64,000 nucleotides of DNA from Chloranthus sessilifolius (lineage: Eukaryota; Streptophyta; Magnoliopsida; Chloranthales; Chloranthaceae), in NCBI GenBank assembly GCA_021018995.1, contig CM037585.1, positions 65,226,646 through 65,290,645 on the forward strand. Reading direction: 5' to 3'. The position numbers were made by a program, and so were the translations under genes. A model generated the notes under the pieces. That model was not told the origin of the DNA. It saw only the letters and a program-made list of their open reading frames with translations, and made no database searches. Below, piece after piece: positions 47,290-58,608 of the stretch. Within the stretch, counting starts at the first letter, position 1, and every line of letters starts with the position of its first letter.

Positions 47290-48010
47290 TCGATTAATCG
47301 AAATTTAGAATCGATTAATCGAGATTCAAAACTAGGTTAAGCCGCGTAAAATCGATTAATCGATTAATCAAAAGCCAAATTCGATTAATCGAAACCATTT
47401 CGATTAATCGAAATCGTATCTGTTTAAAATTTTAAATTTTTGAGCTCACTGGCGCGAGCCAGTCGATTAATCGAAATCCATTTCGATTAATCAAAATTCC
47501 AAAATTGATTAATCGAATTTCACTTCGATTAATCGAAATCGTGTAGTAACTTCTTAATTTCCAGAATTCCTTAAGTAATCGATTACTCGAAATCCATTCC
47601 GATTAATCGAAATTTCAAAATTGATTAATCGAAATTATCTTCGATTAATCGAAATTGTCTATCTGCACTCAATTTCTTCCAAGTCTCTTTAGTAAATCGA
47701 TTAGTCGAGTTTCCAGTTCGATTATTCGAAATCTCAAAACCGATTCATTAGTTTACTCTCAATTGTTCTTACATTCCCAGTTTGTTCGATTAATCGAACC
47801 TGCAGTTTGATTAATCGAATTCCCAAAATCGATCAATCTATCCCAAATCGATTAATCGAAATTATAATTCGATCAATCGAAATTGCATCCTATGTATATT
47901 CCAACTCTCATTTTCATTTCCAGACACTGGCACATGCCAGTCGACTAATCGAACAAAATCGATTAATCGAAATTCCAAATCGATTAATCGATTTGAAATT
48001 TGATTAATCA
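47290..48010 (-). repeat. El2 internal palindrome array, before the accessory gene
   Basis: About 12 exact TCGATTAATCGA and a similar number of one- or two-base variants (TTGATTAATCGA, TCGATCAATCGA, TCGACTAATCGA) in 720 bp, with non-repetitive spacers of roughly 5-40 bp. Confidence 0.88.
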
Positions 48011-48200
48011 GTTTTGCCCAATTTCTGCAGATTTTCTATTTCTTTGGTTCTTTGATTTCTTTTGGTAGTTTATGACCTCAAGTGGTTCATAGTTCCATAG
48101 AGTTGCATACACTTGATCATGTACTCTTGCTTGATCTCTAGATCCAAACTTTTGGTTCCTCTATCATGCTCATGTCCTAACATCTCTATAGGTTGCTTTC

Positions 48201-51200
48201 CTAACACATGAGCGGATCATTCACGTACACGAGCATCGATATGTGGAAGACATTATGTACTCGATCAAACAGCGGTGGTAAACCAATGCGATATGCAACT
48301 TCACCTACTCGTCCCAAAATTTCAAATGGTCCAACATAACGTGGACTTAACTTCCCTCTCTTGCCAAATCTCATTACACCTTTCATAGGTGACACTTTCA
48401 CAAACACATGCTCGCCCACTTTGTAGTCAACACTAGTCTGCTTCATATCGGTATTAACTTTTACGTCTACTACATCTTTGTCTTCAACCTTTCTCGATAA
48501 TTGAACAACGGTGGCGTTGTCTTCAAGTAGTTTGGTCCTAATACAAATTTCTCACTGTTTCCTCCCAATTGAGGGTGACTTGCATCGTCGTCCATCTGAG
48601 CTTCATACGGTGCCATGCCAATGCTCGTTTAGCTGTTGTTATACGAACTTCGAGCATCGGTAGATACTCATCCAGTATCCTTGCATATCAAGCATGCATA
48701 CGCTCGAGCATGTCTTCTATTACTTAGTTCACTCGCTCTCGCCCATCGGTTTGAGGATGGAAAAATTTGAACTAAAGTCTAGTCGTGTTCCCATTCCTTC
48801 TTGAAATTTCTTCCAAAACTTGGGCGTATATAGTGGATCACGATGCGAAACTATCTTGCTTGGAATCCCATGTAATCTTACAATCTCCTTCATGTATAAA
48901 TCTGCGATCTTCTGCTTTGTATGTAGTATTATTGTCGGCAAAAGTCTTGTTGATTTGGTCAATCGGTCTCTGACGACCCAAATGGCATTGTGTCTCTTGG
49001 CGATGCAGAGGTAATCCAACAATGAAGTCCATTGATATCGATTCCCACTTCCATTCTGGTATTGGTAAAGGTTGCAATAGTCCAGCAGGATGTCTATGAT
49101 CAACCTTCACTTGTTGACAAGTCAAACACCGTGACACGTACTCGGCCACGTCTTGTTTCAGTCCTCTCCACCAGTAGTTCTTTTTCAAATCTTGGTACAT
49201 TTTGGTGCTACCAGGGTGGATAGCATAATTTGACTTATGGGCCTCATCAAGAATCGTTCGTCTTAGATCGGCATTGTCCGGAATGCAGAGACGGCCTTTA
49301 AACAACAACGAACCGTCTTCTTTTACTGAGAAGTCCGACCTAATGCCTTCACTCACGTCTTGATGAATTTTCGTTAATGCCGGATCTTTCATCTGTAGAT
49401 CGTGGATATGCTCAAATATCACTGGCCTTACTGATATGTTAGCCAAAAAGGATCCGGTGTCCTTTGACTCAATGTTCGCATCATAGAATGCCAGGTCTTC
49501 CAATAATTTCCATCGGTGCATACCCAAAATCAAACAAGCTAACTGAGCTGAACCTTTTCGACTCAATGCATCAGCTACAACATTCGCCTTGCCAGGATGG
49601 TATTGTATGGAGCAATCATAATCCTTGAGGAATTCCATCCACCTGCGCTGTCTCATGTTGAGCTCTTTCTGTGTAAAGAGATATCGGAGGCTCTTATGAT
49701 CGGTGAAAATTTCAAAAGTCTCGCCATACAAGTAATGTCTCTAAATCTTCAGCGCAAAAATGACTGCTGCTAGTTCCAAGTCATGAGTCGGGTAATTTTT
49801 CTCGTGTTCTTTCAGCTGTCTTGATCCGTAAGCTATCACCTTCTTGTGTTGGTTGAGCACACAACCAAGGCCAGTCAGACACGTCATTGTGCAGATCCTC
49901 CATTGCTGAAGGAATCGCTAGCACTGGAGCCGAAGTGAGTCTCATTTTGAGTTCTTGAAAACTCTTCTCGCATGCCTCACTCCACTCAAACCTTGAATCT
50001 TTTCGTGTCAGCTTTGTGAGAGGTCCCGATATCTTTGAAAACCCCTCGACGAAATGTCGATAATAGCCTGCTAAGCCCAGAAAACATCAAACATCGGTCA
50101 CTGTCTTTGGTTGCTCCCATTTAACTATTGCTTCTATCTTTGCTGGATCTACAGTGACACCATGCTTTGAGACAACATGTCCCAAAAAGCTAACTTCTTC
50201 CAACCAAAACTCACACTTGCTGAGTTTGGCGTACAATTGGTGTTCACGTAGCGTCTGTAGAGCAATCCTCAAATGTTCTTCGTGTTCCGTCTTGGATTTG
50301 GAGTATATCAAAATATCATCAACAAATACTACGACGCAGGAGTCTAAGTGTGGTTTAAACACTCGGTTCATCAGATCCATAAACGACGCCGGAGCATTCG
50401 TCAATCCAAACGGCATCACAAGGAATTCATAGTGTCCATATCGTGTCCGGAAAGCTGTCTTCTGGGCAAAGGGTAGCGGTTCTTCACAGTGAGTTTGTTC
50501 AATTGTCGATAGTCAATGCATAGCCGCATTGACCCATCCTTTTTCTTGACAAACAAGACCGGTGCTCCCCATGGAGATACACTTGGTCTAACAAACCCCT
50601 TGTCCATAAGTTCTTGTAGTTGTTCCTTCAACTCCTTTAACTCAGCAGGAGCCATTCTATAAGGTGCTTTTGAAATAGGCTCCGTTCCTGGTGCTAAGTT
50701 AATGGCGAATTCTACTTCTCTTTCTGGTGGTAATCCAGGCAATTCTTCTGGAAACACGTCGGCGAAGTCTCGCACAACTGCTATCTCAGAAATGACGTTC
50801 TTTTCTTCCTTGTCCTCCTTTAAGAAAGCTAAGTATCCACTGCAACCCTTTCTGATCATTTTCTCGGCCCTTACTGCTGAAATCAGTGGCACAGATGACG
50901 ACCTCACTCCTTGAAACCGAAATGATCGTCTTGTGTTGGGTCTGAAAATGACTACCTTGTTCTTGCAATCGACGGTTGCACAATGCTGCGCCAACCAGTC
51001 CATGCCAAGGATCACATCAAACCCTTGCATGTCTAACAGTATCAACTTTGCTTCTAGTTCGTGCACCTCTAAGTCTCGAACTGCTACAATGATGGATTTG
51101 CATGCTAACTCCGTGTCTACTAACTCTCCAGTTGGAATAGACACAGATAGGACGAAATCCAACGTCTCTGGAACAATCTTCATCTTCTTGGCGAAACGTG

Positions 51201-52847
51201 GAGTGACGAATGAGTGGGTAGACCCTGGGTCTATCAACACTCGAGCGTCATATCCACCGAAGCATCCTTTTTCATATATGTTTAAAGTACCTATAGTGTA
51301 CATACATACATACAATAATTTACACATCAATTTACACTCTTAATTCACATACAGCTTTTTGTATTGAGAAAAGAATCTATACAATTTCTAATGCATGCTC
51401 CTTCTCTATCTAAAATTTTAATGAAATGAAAATTTTCTTTAATTTTAACGAGTCTCACCTTGGATGACGTCATGCACGTTCCCTGCTTCCTGAGCAGTGA
51501 CTGCATAGGCTCTCCCCTGAACGATCGGCTTCCTTGCTTGAATGGGTCGTGGTGCTGCAACTGAAACCGTCTTTCTCTTATCCGTCTCGGGGCAATCCTT
51601 GATCAAGTGGCCCACCTTGCCACATCGGAAACAACCCCTAGTTCCCAATCTACAATCCACCGTCCTATGAGGCTTGCCACACTTTGCGCAAGTCTCCAGG
51701 TCTCGAAAAGAAGACGAGAACCCTGTGTGATAGTGGCGCCAGTAGACATGGCAGGGCTCTCATAGCGAAAAGGTCTTCCCGACGCAAGTAACGGAAACCT
51801 CTGTTGGTGTTGTTGTTGCGCCGGTCTTCCGAAACCCCCTTGGAACTGTGGTCTCTGATTTTGGGCTACGAACCTCGGCTTTTTGTTCACCGGTTCGTAG
51901 GCCCCCGTCCTTCCTTGTTCATTTCCTCCTCTCTGCTGCTCCCTCTGTCTATATCTATTTGTATTTTCCTCTTCGACCACCAGTGCTTTACTCATGACCT
52001 CTTCATAGGTCCTCAGTTGAAATGGAGCTACGCCTCCCCTAACCTCAGGCTTCAAACCTTGCTGAAACCTCTTGGATTTCATCACTTCGGTAGCGACGTA
52101 ATCCGGAGCAAAACGGGCAAGTCGTAGAAACTCTACCCCATATTCTCTCACTGTCATTCTCCCTTGCACTAATTGTAAAAATTGTATCTCTAATTGGTTC
52201 CTCACCACTTCTGGAAAATATTGTTTGTTGAACTCCTCAACAAACTCCTCCCAAGTCCAAGGCAACTCTAGGGTCTCCTGAGTCCGAGTTCATATCACGG
52301 ACTTCCACCAAGGCCCAGCCTCCCCATCCAACATGTAAGCTGCCCATTTCACACTCTCATCTTCCGTGCATGTCAGCACGCTAAAGACTTTCTCCATCTC
52401 CATCAGCCAGTTCTCAGCGGCCATTGTGTCTGCCTGCCCAGAAAATGAAGGAGGTCTCATCCTCCTAAACTCTGTAAAAGATGAGGGCACAGGCAACACA
52501 GGTCCTACAGGTGGTGTAGGTGGCTGTTGTTCTCTTGACGCATGAGCTACAAAGGATGCGGCTTGTTGTGCCATGGCAGCTGCCATAGTCTCCATAGTGT
52601 GCATCATCCTTTGTCGCTCCTCTCTATCTTCTTGTCTTTCTCTCAATCTTTCTTGCTCTCTTAGATCTTGATCCTGATGATCTCGATCCTCTTCATCACG
52701 TTGTCTACTACTACTGCCCCCTGGGGCCTCAGTACCTCCTAAAGGCACTCTATTAGTAGGAGAGATGTAACCATCTCCACTACGTAGACTCCTCTGTTGG
52801 ACTCCCCTTGGTCGGCCTCTTCCTCTAGATGAGATTTGCGGCTGCAT
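48201..52847 (-). pseudogene. gag-pol: El2 gag-pol (Tekay-type), broken
   Basis: gag ATG at 52847; RGRGRPRG start; Arg/Glu coiled coil; GPWWKSVI followed by an in-frame TGA (52290); PWTWEEFVEEFNKQYF; a frameshift near 51705 around the first zinc knuckle; the second knuckle CFRCGKVGHLIKDC is intact. After the intron (51291-51458): protease [12 protein letters not shown] and RT start. A deletion near 50470 removes the segment that should hold the first catalytic Asp ([10 protein letters not shown] in El1). RT continues with [10 protein letters not shown]; RNase [11 protein letters not shown]; integrase [17 protein letters not shown]; then deletions and frameshifts around 48500-48850. It stops at SMLVYVNDPLMC; the chromodomain seen in El1 is absent here. 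Confidence 0.88.
51291..51458 (-). other. Putative spliceosomal intron between gag and protease (El2)
   Basis: Minus-strand CCAAG|GTGAGAC ... ACACTATAG|GTACTTT, 168 nt. Splicing gives [13 protein letters not shown]. Same codon, same phase and same donor as El1, with diverged interior. Confidence 0.72.
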
Positions 52848-52923
52848 TTGAAACCAAAGTTTCGTTAGCAGAAGCCCCTATGTTCTGACCCAAAGAATAA
52901 TTGTCAGAATTGCTAAAAGAATT

Positions 52924-52937
52924 AACTCTGATACCAA
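52924..52937 (-). promoter_or_regulatory. El2 primer-binding site (tRNA-iMet)
   Basis: Minus-strand TTGGTATCAGAGTT, 1 nt inside the 5' LTR; 11 nt match the iMet site TGGTATCAGAG. Confidence 0.82.
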
Positions 52938-53678
52938 CTGTGACAGCCCCGGATTTCGGCACCCCGAAACCCGTGCCATCAGCACGATCATCTTGACCGT
53001 GCCCTTTGCTAAGCACGGAACACTGGTATATCAAGCATTGTAATAGAATAATAAACGAAATTGCAGAATTTAAATCTATATCAATCAACTCCCCAAAAGA
53101 CAGTTCTACCCTCATGCCTCTGCATGAATGGAGAACCGATCCGAACCATCGATGACAGCAATCATCACGGATGGTTCGTCCCAAAAGAATTATCCCAACT
53201 CCTTATATACATGGTTTTAACAAAATCAAGGCTTGACATACCAAGCCGTACAAAATCTCTCTAAAAGCCCTCAAAGCGGCACAACGGAGTCCTCTAGAAG
53301 AGGTCCTCGGAGGTAAGGTGACTCACGGGATCAGCGTCTCCTGAAGCCTCGGCAGCTGCTAGTAGTGGACCTGCAACGTATAGTCTATAGGGTGAGCTAC
53401 ATCCTAGCTCAATAGGGAACAAACACGGTTGAACATATAAATTATAACTCACATATATTCCATGAAATGCCATGCATGATGTGTCTATGCAGTTATTGAT
53501 GAAAACAGTTAAAAGCATTTCATTTTACTGTTCATTACTTATGTTTTCATTTATTCATCAATGATGCTGAAAAGGCCTAAAGCAAAACTTAAACTTTCAA
53601 CTTAAGTAATCCCCGAGCAATATAGCATCGAGCCCCGATGAGATACCCTTCATGGTCATCTATATAGATAGTTTTAAC

Positions 53679-54072
53679 GTATTCCCTGGGAATACCATAT
53701 AGTACAGAAGCCCCTTTCCCCTGGGGATTGGTGGTGGGGTTTCACTTGTCTCAATCCAACACCCCTGGGGTGTGCTTACTATGTACTGATAAGCCTCCGC
53801 ATTGGCCTACGGTTTCGCCGCCGTATCGGTCACGGATATCCTGCCGTGTCAGTCGTGGATATCCCACCACGTTGGTGGGGTAACCTATCAAACCTTAAAT
53901 AACAAAAATATTGGTGCCTTACATATAGTTATTCACCGTGTAAGTGTGCTATCTTATATCAGTTAGGCCCTATCAAACATGATTCAATCCTGGATACATC
54001 CCTGGGATGTATCCATTTACTTGCATCACACCTGATGCTCTTGTCTCTTTACTTCTTCATCCCCTGGGGATG
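53679..54072 (-). repeat. Series of CCCTGGG-centred palindromes in El2 LTR
   Basis: 53679-53695 GTATTCCCTGGGAATAC; 53759-53773 ACACCCCTGGGGTGT; 53991-54015 with 12-bp perfect arms around CCC-T-GGG; 54058-54072 CATCCCCTGGGGATG. Each has different arms, but the arms match perfectly. El1 has an analogous series. Confidence 0.75.
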
Positions 54073-54393
54073 GCTCATTATGATTACTCTTACGAATGTC
54101 ACACGCACACACACTATTCACAATTCTTAAGCAATAAAACATTTGAGTTGAATTCTATATCACTACATACATGCTCTTGTAAAATAAAGTACATGTTCAA
54201 GGTGTTCCCTACCTCAAGTCTTCATTTGATCAATGCATCAAGGTCCCACGTGGCTCCTTGTGCACTAGTCCATACGTACCACCTATGGTACCACATAACA
54301 GGTGAAACGCATCCCAAAGGATGCAATAAAGAAGGTCTAAGACCCTCTAAGAATCTTAAAGTCAAACTCAAAAGCCAACATAACTTATCTCAG

Positions 54394-54869
54394 TCGATTA
54401 ATCGAACTCCAAAATCGATTAATCGAATCTGATTCGATTAATCGATTTCCAAAATCGATTAATCGAAAGTCAATATCGATTAATCGATTCTCAAATCGAT
54501 TAATCGAGATTCTCATTCGATTAATCGAATCTTAATTCGATTAATCGAAATTCTCTGTTCAGCCAAGTCGATTCTCAATTCGAGTAATCGAGTTCCTAAA
54601 ATCGATTAATCGATCCCAAATCGATTAATCGAAAATTGAAATCGATTAATCGAAATCCCATTTCGATTAGTCGATTTTCCCAAGTCTTTTCCTCCAGCCC
54701 CCTGGGGTCCACTGGAGGTTCCCAGTCGATTAATCGATACCTAAATCGATTAATCGAAATCCAAGGTCGATTAATCGAACTCCAATTCGATTAATCGAAA
54801 TCGGGGTTCACTGACTTTTCAACTTCCTGGCCAATTTTGATTAATTGAAACCCAATTTCGATTAATCGA
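54394..54869 (-). repeat. El2 palindrome array, 5' LTR
   Basis: Sixteen exact TCGATTAATCGA plus variants (TCGAGTAATCGA, TCGATTAGTCGA, TTGATTAATTGA). It is split by a CCTCCAG...CTGGAGG inverted repeat at 54691-54718. Confidence 0.9.
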
Positions 54870-55778
54870 AATTGTCAGATTCAGCCCTTTTCAAGCTGTT
54901 CTTCCCCATCTTTTTCCACACTTTTTCCTCTATTTTTCTAAACCATTATCCTATGATTTAAACCATTTTCAACTACAATTTAAACTCTACCATCTATGCA
55001 TCTTATTCACAAAATTTTACCTTGAATCAATCTCAAATTGATTTCAAATCTATGGTTGGAAAGGCTAGGGTTCCAGCTTTGCTTCTAGCGGATCCCTCGC
55101 GTCGAATCCGACATTTATTGCTCGAATCTCCCTTCCTCAACTAGCATTTACTCCTCTCTTTACTTCTCTCTCTCTCTTCTTTACTCTCCTTCAACAACCA
55201 TCAAACTCTTGCTTTTAGGGCTATTAAACCCTTTTATCCCTTTCCTCACTTGTGTGTTGAGCACATACACCGCGGTAGGTGTATGCGATTTCACATTCAC
55301 AACACACACCACATAGGCATTCAACCCATCACATCTCGCCCGTTCATCACATTCTATGCTAATTATCGAACTCCTAATTGGTCAAACTTGTGACCAATCG
55401 GGCACGGATCCCGAGGTCATAGTTTAGCGTGATTTTTCAGGCTATTACAGTATACCACCATGGTGTCATATCAATCTTTGGCTCAACTATCATTCTTTGC
55501 TTGAATTCTCTCTTCTTAGCACAAAAGGCATGGACTTTACGTTAAGTTGCACAAATTATTACTAATCTACAAAACAAGCTAAACAAGAGTTATTAATCTG
55601 CTTCAAGGTTCAGCAAAGGCTAGGTTAAGAGGTAAAAAGTGGTACTTTCAGTGAATAACAACCACCCAAGCCTATAAGCCTATGCCTTGACACGTGAACC
55701 ATTCCCCTTCTCTATAAAACCAGCCTTCACCTTCTCAAAATCTTATCTCTTTCGTCTTCCTTTCATACCCTAACCCTA

Positions 55779-56162
55779 ATGACGAAAGAAACCAAACAAA
55801 GTTATTTTAGTAAGCAACTTGATAGAATCCTTGAGATACATAGAGATGAGCTCATGGCTGTAGAACAAAGAGTTGAAAACCAAAAGCGCCAACAACCTAT
55901 TCAAGATGTTGCATCATCCTCTGAAACTACCATTCACCCTAAACATAACCCAAATCCGACATTACATTTCAAAATCCCATTTTCCCCACTTCCTAACCTT
56001 TATACCATCACAACCCACCCTGAATGCGAGCTCCTATATGATGATGGTGGGTTGAGCCATCCCTCGCCACCCCTCCCCATTGCTTATCTTCTCTCTTTGC
56101 TTACGCTACATTCTCTTAACATAGTCTTCACAAGAGAGCAGTATAAGTGGAGGATGATCTAG
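55779..56162 (+). CDS. C2 small accessory ORF (unknown)
   Basis: 127 codons from ATG at 55779, about 60 bp after a TATA box (55712-55720). Starts MTKETKQSYFSKQLDRIL; polar and helix-prone for about 50 residues, then proline-rich, ending EQYKWRMI. In C1 the homology runs past this stop (FPLFKG and on), and C2 keeps FPLFKG downstream to about 56415, so this stop may be a lesion and the original protein nearer 200 residues. Family not recognised. Its conservation in position across C1, C2 and C3 argues that it is a real gene of the element. Confidence 0.5.
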   Translation: MTKETKQSYFSKQLDRILEIHRDELMAVEQRVENQKRQQPIQDVASSSETTIHPKHNPNPTLHFKIPFSPLPNLYTITTHPECELLYDDGGLSHPSPPLPIAYLLSLLTLHSLNIVFTREQYKWRMI

Positions 56163-58475
56163 AGATGTGTTCACTTTCCTCTCTTCAAAGGACCTCCACA
56201 AAAGGATTGCATTTCTTCCACGAAAGGAATGTGAGGTGCCCTTTTTATGGGAGGAGGGAGAGGTGTCCGCTTCCATCTCCTCAACTTCTTTGATCAACTA
56301 CAATAAGGGTGTAGTTGATGGGTCAAGGGGGATGCACGATAAAGAAGGGCACAGAGAAGTGTTCATCAACTTTTGGAAGAGCGGCCCTGCCAAGGTGTGG
56401 ATACTCCTTTGGTAGGAAGGAATGGGAGACTCTGATTGAAGGTGGTTAGAAGCCGAAGACCGATCTTTATCGAAGATTTCTTTTCAGACGTTGCTGCCTT
56501 TGTCATGTCTAACATAGTATGTTTTTAGATTTTTCCTAGGTTTACACTCTTTTATGTAAATAGTTTTTCTTCGTTGATGTTCATTGTAAATATTCAGTTA
56601 TATATATAATTTTTTTTTTACTAACTATCATTTTTTTTTTAGTAACAGTGTGTGTTACTAACATTACAAACATTTTTTCTTCTTACTAACATTTTTGTTA
56701 TTGATACTCCGAGAATAAGCTGTAGATATTTTCTCTCAAGTTTGGGGGAGAGTATATATCTGGTAACAATTTTTTTCAGTAAATAATCAGTATATCAATA
56801 ATTATTTTATTATTATTATTTTGTGTCTCTTATTTTTTATGCCAATGAGGGCATTGTCCGATTTAAGTTTGGGGGGACACATAATTTCTGTGTAGAGTAG
56901 TTTTATTTTTTTATTTTTAGTAAATTTACATTTTTTTCTGATCAATGCATAGGTATTATGATAGAAGAAATTACAAATGCAGAAAACTTATGATTCATTA
57001 TAATAGAAGTTTAATAATTTTAAAATTTAAAATAGCTATAATTCATGCTTAGCTCATTGAAACACTATATTAGAATGAATGTTTGAAATAATAGATTGAT
57101 CTAAACTATAAAAAGTTAGACTAGAGTTTCAAAAATCATAAATCAGTGAGATTTTGAGTCATATTTCCTCTTTTCTTTTGAGAGAGACTATTTTTATTCA
57201 AATCGCAAAAAATTCTTTGAACTTCTATACTGATATGAAATCTCATATTGCTGAATTTAGAATCGAATTATTTTATGAATATGATGAACTGATTTTTTGT
57301 CTAGAGCTATCTATTAGAAATATAAAAGCAATAAGGTATTTATGCTAGTAAATCGTAAAGATGATTTAAGGCCATCTTTTGTTTAAATCAGAGCAAAAAA
57401 ATCTAAAATTCTAAAATATTTTATCCTTTGAACTCATATTAGAAGCATAAAATGAAATTTCTTTGTACCAAAATTTTATAAACCTTTAACCATATGTACT
57501 ACCCAAAGCTTTCTACCTTTAACCCTTACAATTTCTGAGAGTTTAGAAGAGAAAAAGAGGGAGTGAAAGGAGTAAAAGAAGAACAGATAAAGGGAATGCT
57601 AGAAGAGGTATAAAGAAAGAAATTTAAAGAAAATATGAGAAAAGAAAGAAAAATCGTAAAAAAATAATTTTTGAAAAAGAAAATTACAATTTAGCATAAA
57701 GCTATAAGGAAGGGAAAAATCGTAAAACATGATTTTATAGCTTAAGAACTGGGATATATATATATATAAAAGAAATAAATGGGAAGAAGTTATCCAATCA
57801 TGGATACTTACTGAAGTGGAATAGTAGAAGAAGATAGGAAAAAGAAGAGCTAAATTCTCATAAAAACTTTGAATCATTTTTTACCTTTACTTGATACCTT
57901 CTGAAACCCAAAACCCCATTACAAGCTGAAGGAAAGACCATTCTGATTTATGATTTGTAAAGGCATAAGCCTAGTAGAGATAGGGATAATAGATATTATG
58001 GATTGTATAAGGAATCATAAGAATAGGATAGGTTTATCTTTTCCATGAAATTTATTTTTGCAATTATCTTTGACTGAATTCTTCTGAAAAATATACTGAG
58101 AGAACCCAAAAGTTTTGATATCTTTTTGAGAGTATGTCAATAGTGAGTTTTTGAATAAAATATTTTCTAAATTTATGATTTGGAAAAATTTATGAAGAAT
58201 AAACTATTCACTAGTGCATATACACTCTGTTCTTATTATGAATTGAAATTGTTGGAGTTCTAATCAAGGATAACTGTTGTAATGGAAAATAAGGATAAAG
58301 GACTAGTAAGTTAAAAAAATCGTAATAGACTATGTATTGACCAATTAAGTAGATTAGTTAGATTTTTATTAACTTTTTATTTTTAAAGAAAAAAATAGAT
58401 TAAAAATAAAAATAAAAAATATTTGATGTTTGTAGTTAACTTCACTAAAAACCTTTAAGAGACTACAACTCCACT
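56163..58475 (+). other. C2 non-coding region
   Basis: AAGTTTGGGGGAG (56739) and TTAAGTTTGGGGGGAC (56866) after a GCATTGTCC motif are internal PPT-like tracts. The rest is AT-rich without a credible ORF and collinear with C1. Confidence 0.5.
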
Positions 58476-58533
58476 AGTGATCACCTAGGGGTTTAAAGGC
58501 TTGTTGCATCCGCTAAATGCAATCGTGCTCGCT
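58476..58533 (+). other. Conserved stem-loop block upstream of the PPT (C2)
   Basis: Outer arms AGTGATCAC/GTGCTCGCT: relative to C1 one G-C pair has become T-G, still a wobble pair in RNA. Inner arms TTGCAT/ATGCAA. Confidence 0.6.
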
Positions 58534-58608
58534 ACGAAAGTACCATTTAATTTCTTAGTTTATACTTCCTTGTTTGCTAGGGACTAGCAAAGTTTAAGTT
58601 TTGCAGCG

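Larger units (their letters stand above)
42705..55449 (-). mobile_element. El2: Tekay/Del-type element with accessory gene
   Basis: LTRs at 42705-45239 and 52939-55449; TSD GTATA at 42700-42704 and 55450-55454. Minus-strand order is PBS, gag, intron, pol, palindrome array, accessory gene, PPT. Same layout as El1, but the LTR, array word and accessory sequences are diverged, so it is a sister family and not the same one. Confidence 0.9.
52939..55449 (-). repeat. El2 5' LTR
   Basis: 2511 bp, sense TGTAATAGCCTG ... GGCTGTCACA. The palindrome array lies 580-1055 bp from the sense 5' end; a series of CCCTGGG-centred palindromes follows downstream. Confidence 0.88.
40231..55660 (-). repeat. Solo LTR of family E, reverse, interrupted by El2
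   Basis: Own sequence is 40231-42704 plus 55455-55660 (about 2.7 kb). Sense start is TGTTATTCACTGAAAG at 55660; the sense end reads AACCAATA at 40231 (CA mutated to TA). The TSD ACCAC at 40226-40230 and 55661-55665 is exact, and removing the insert restores collinearity with C1 (CCAAC-ACCC...GACAC). GAGTATATAAG (41713-41723, minus) is its TATA box. Confidence 0.8.

Noticed and set aside
47290..48010. CRISPR-like array of short palindromes with variable spacers
   Set aside because: The repeats are 12 bp, the spacers vary widely in length, and the context is a plant retrotransposon. Not CRISPR.
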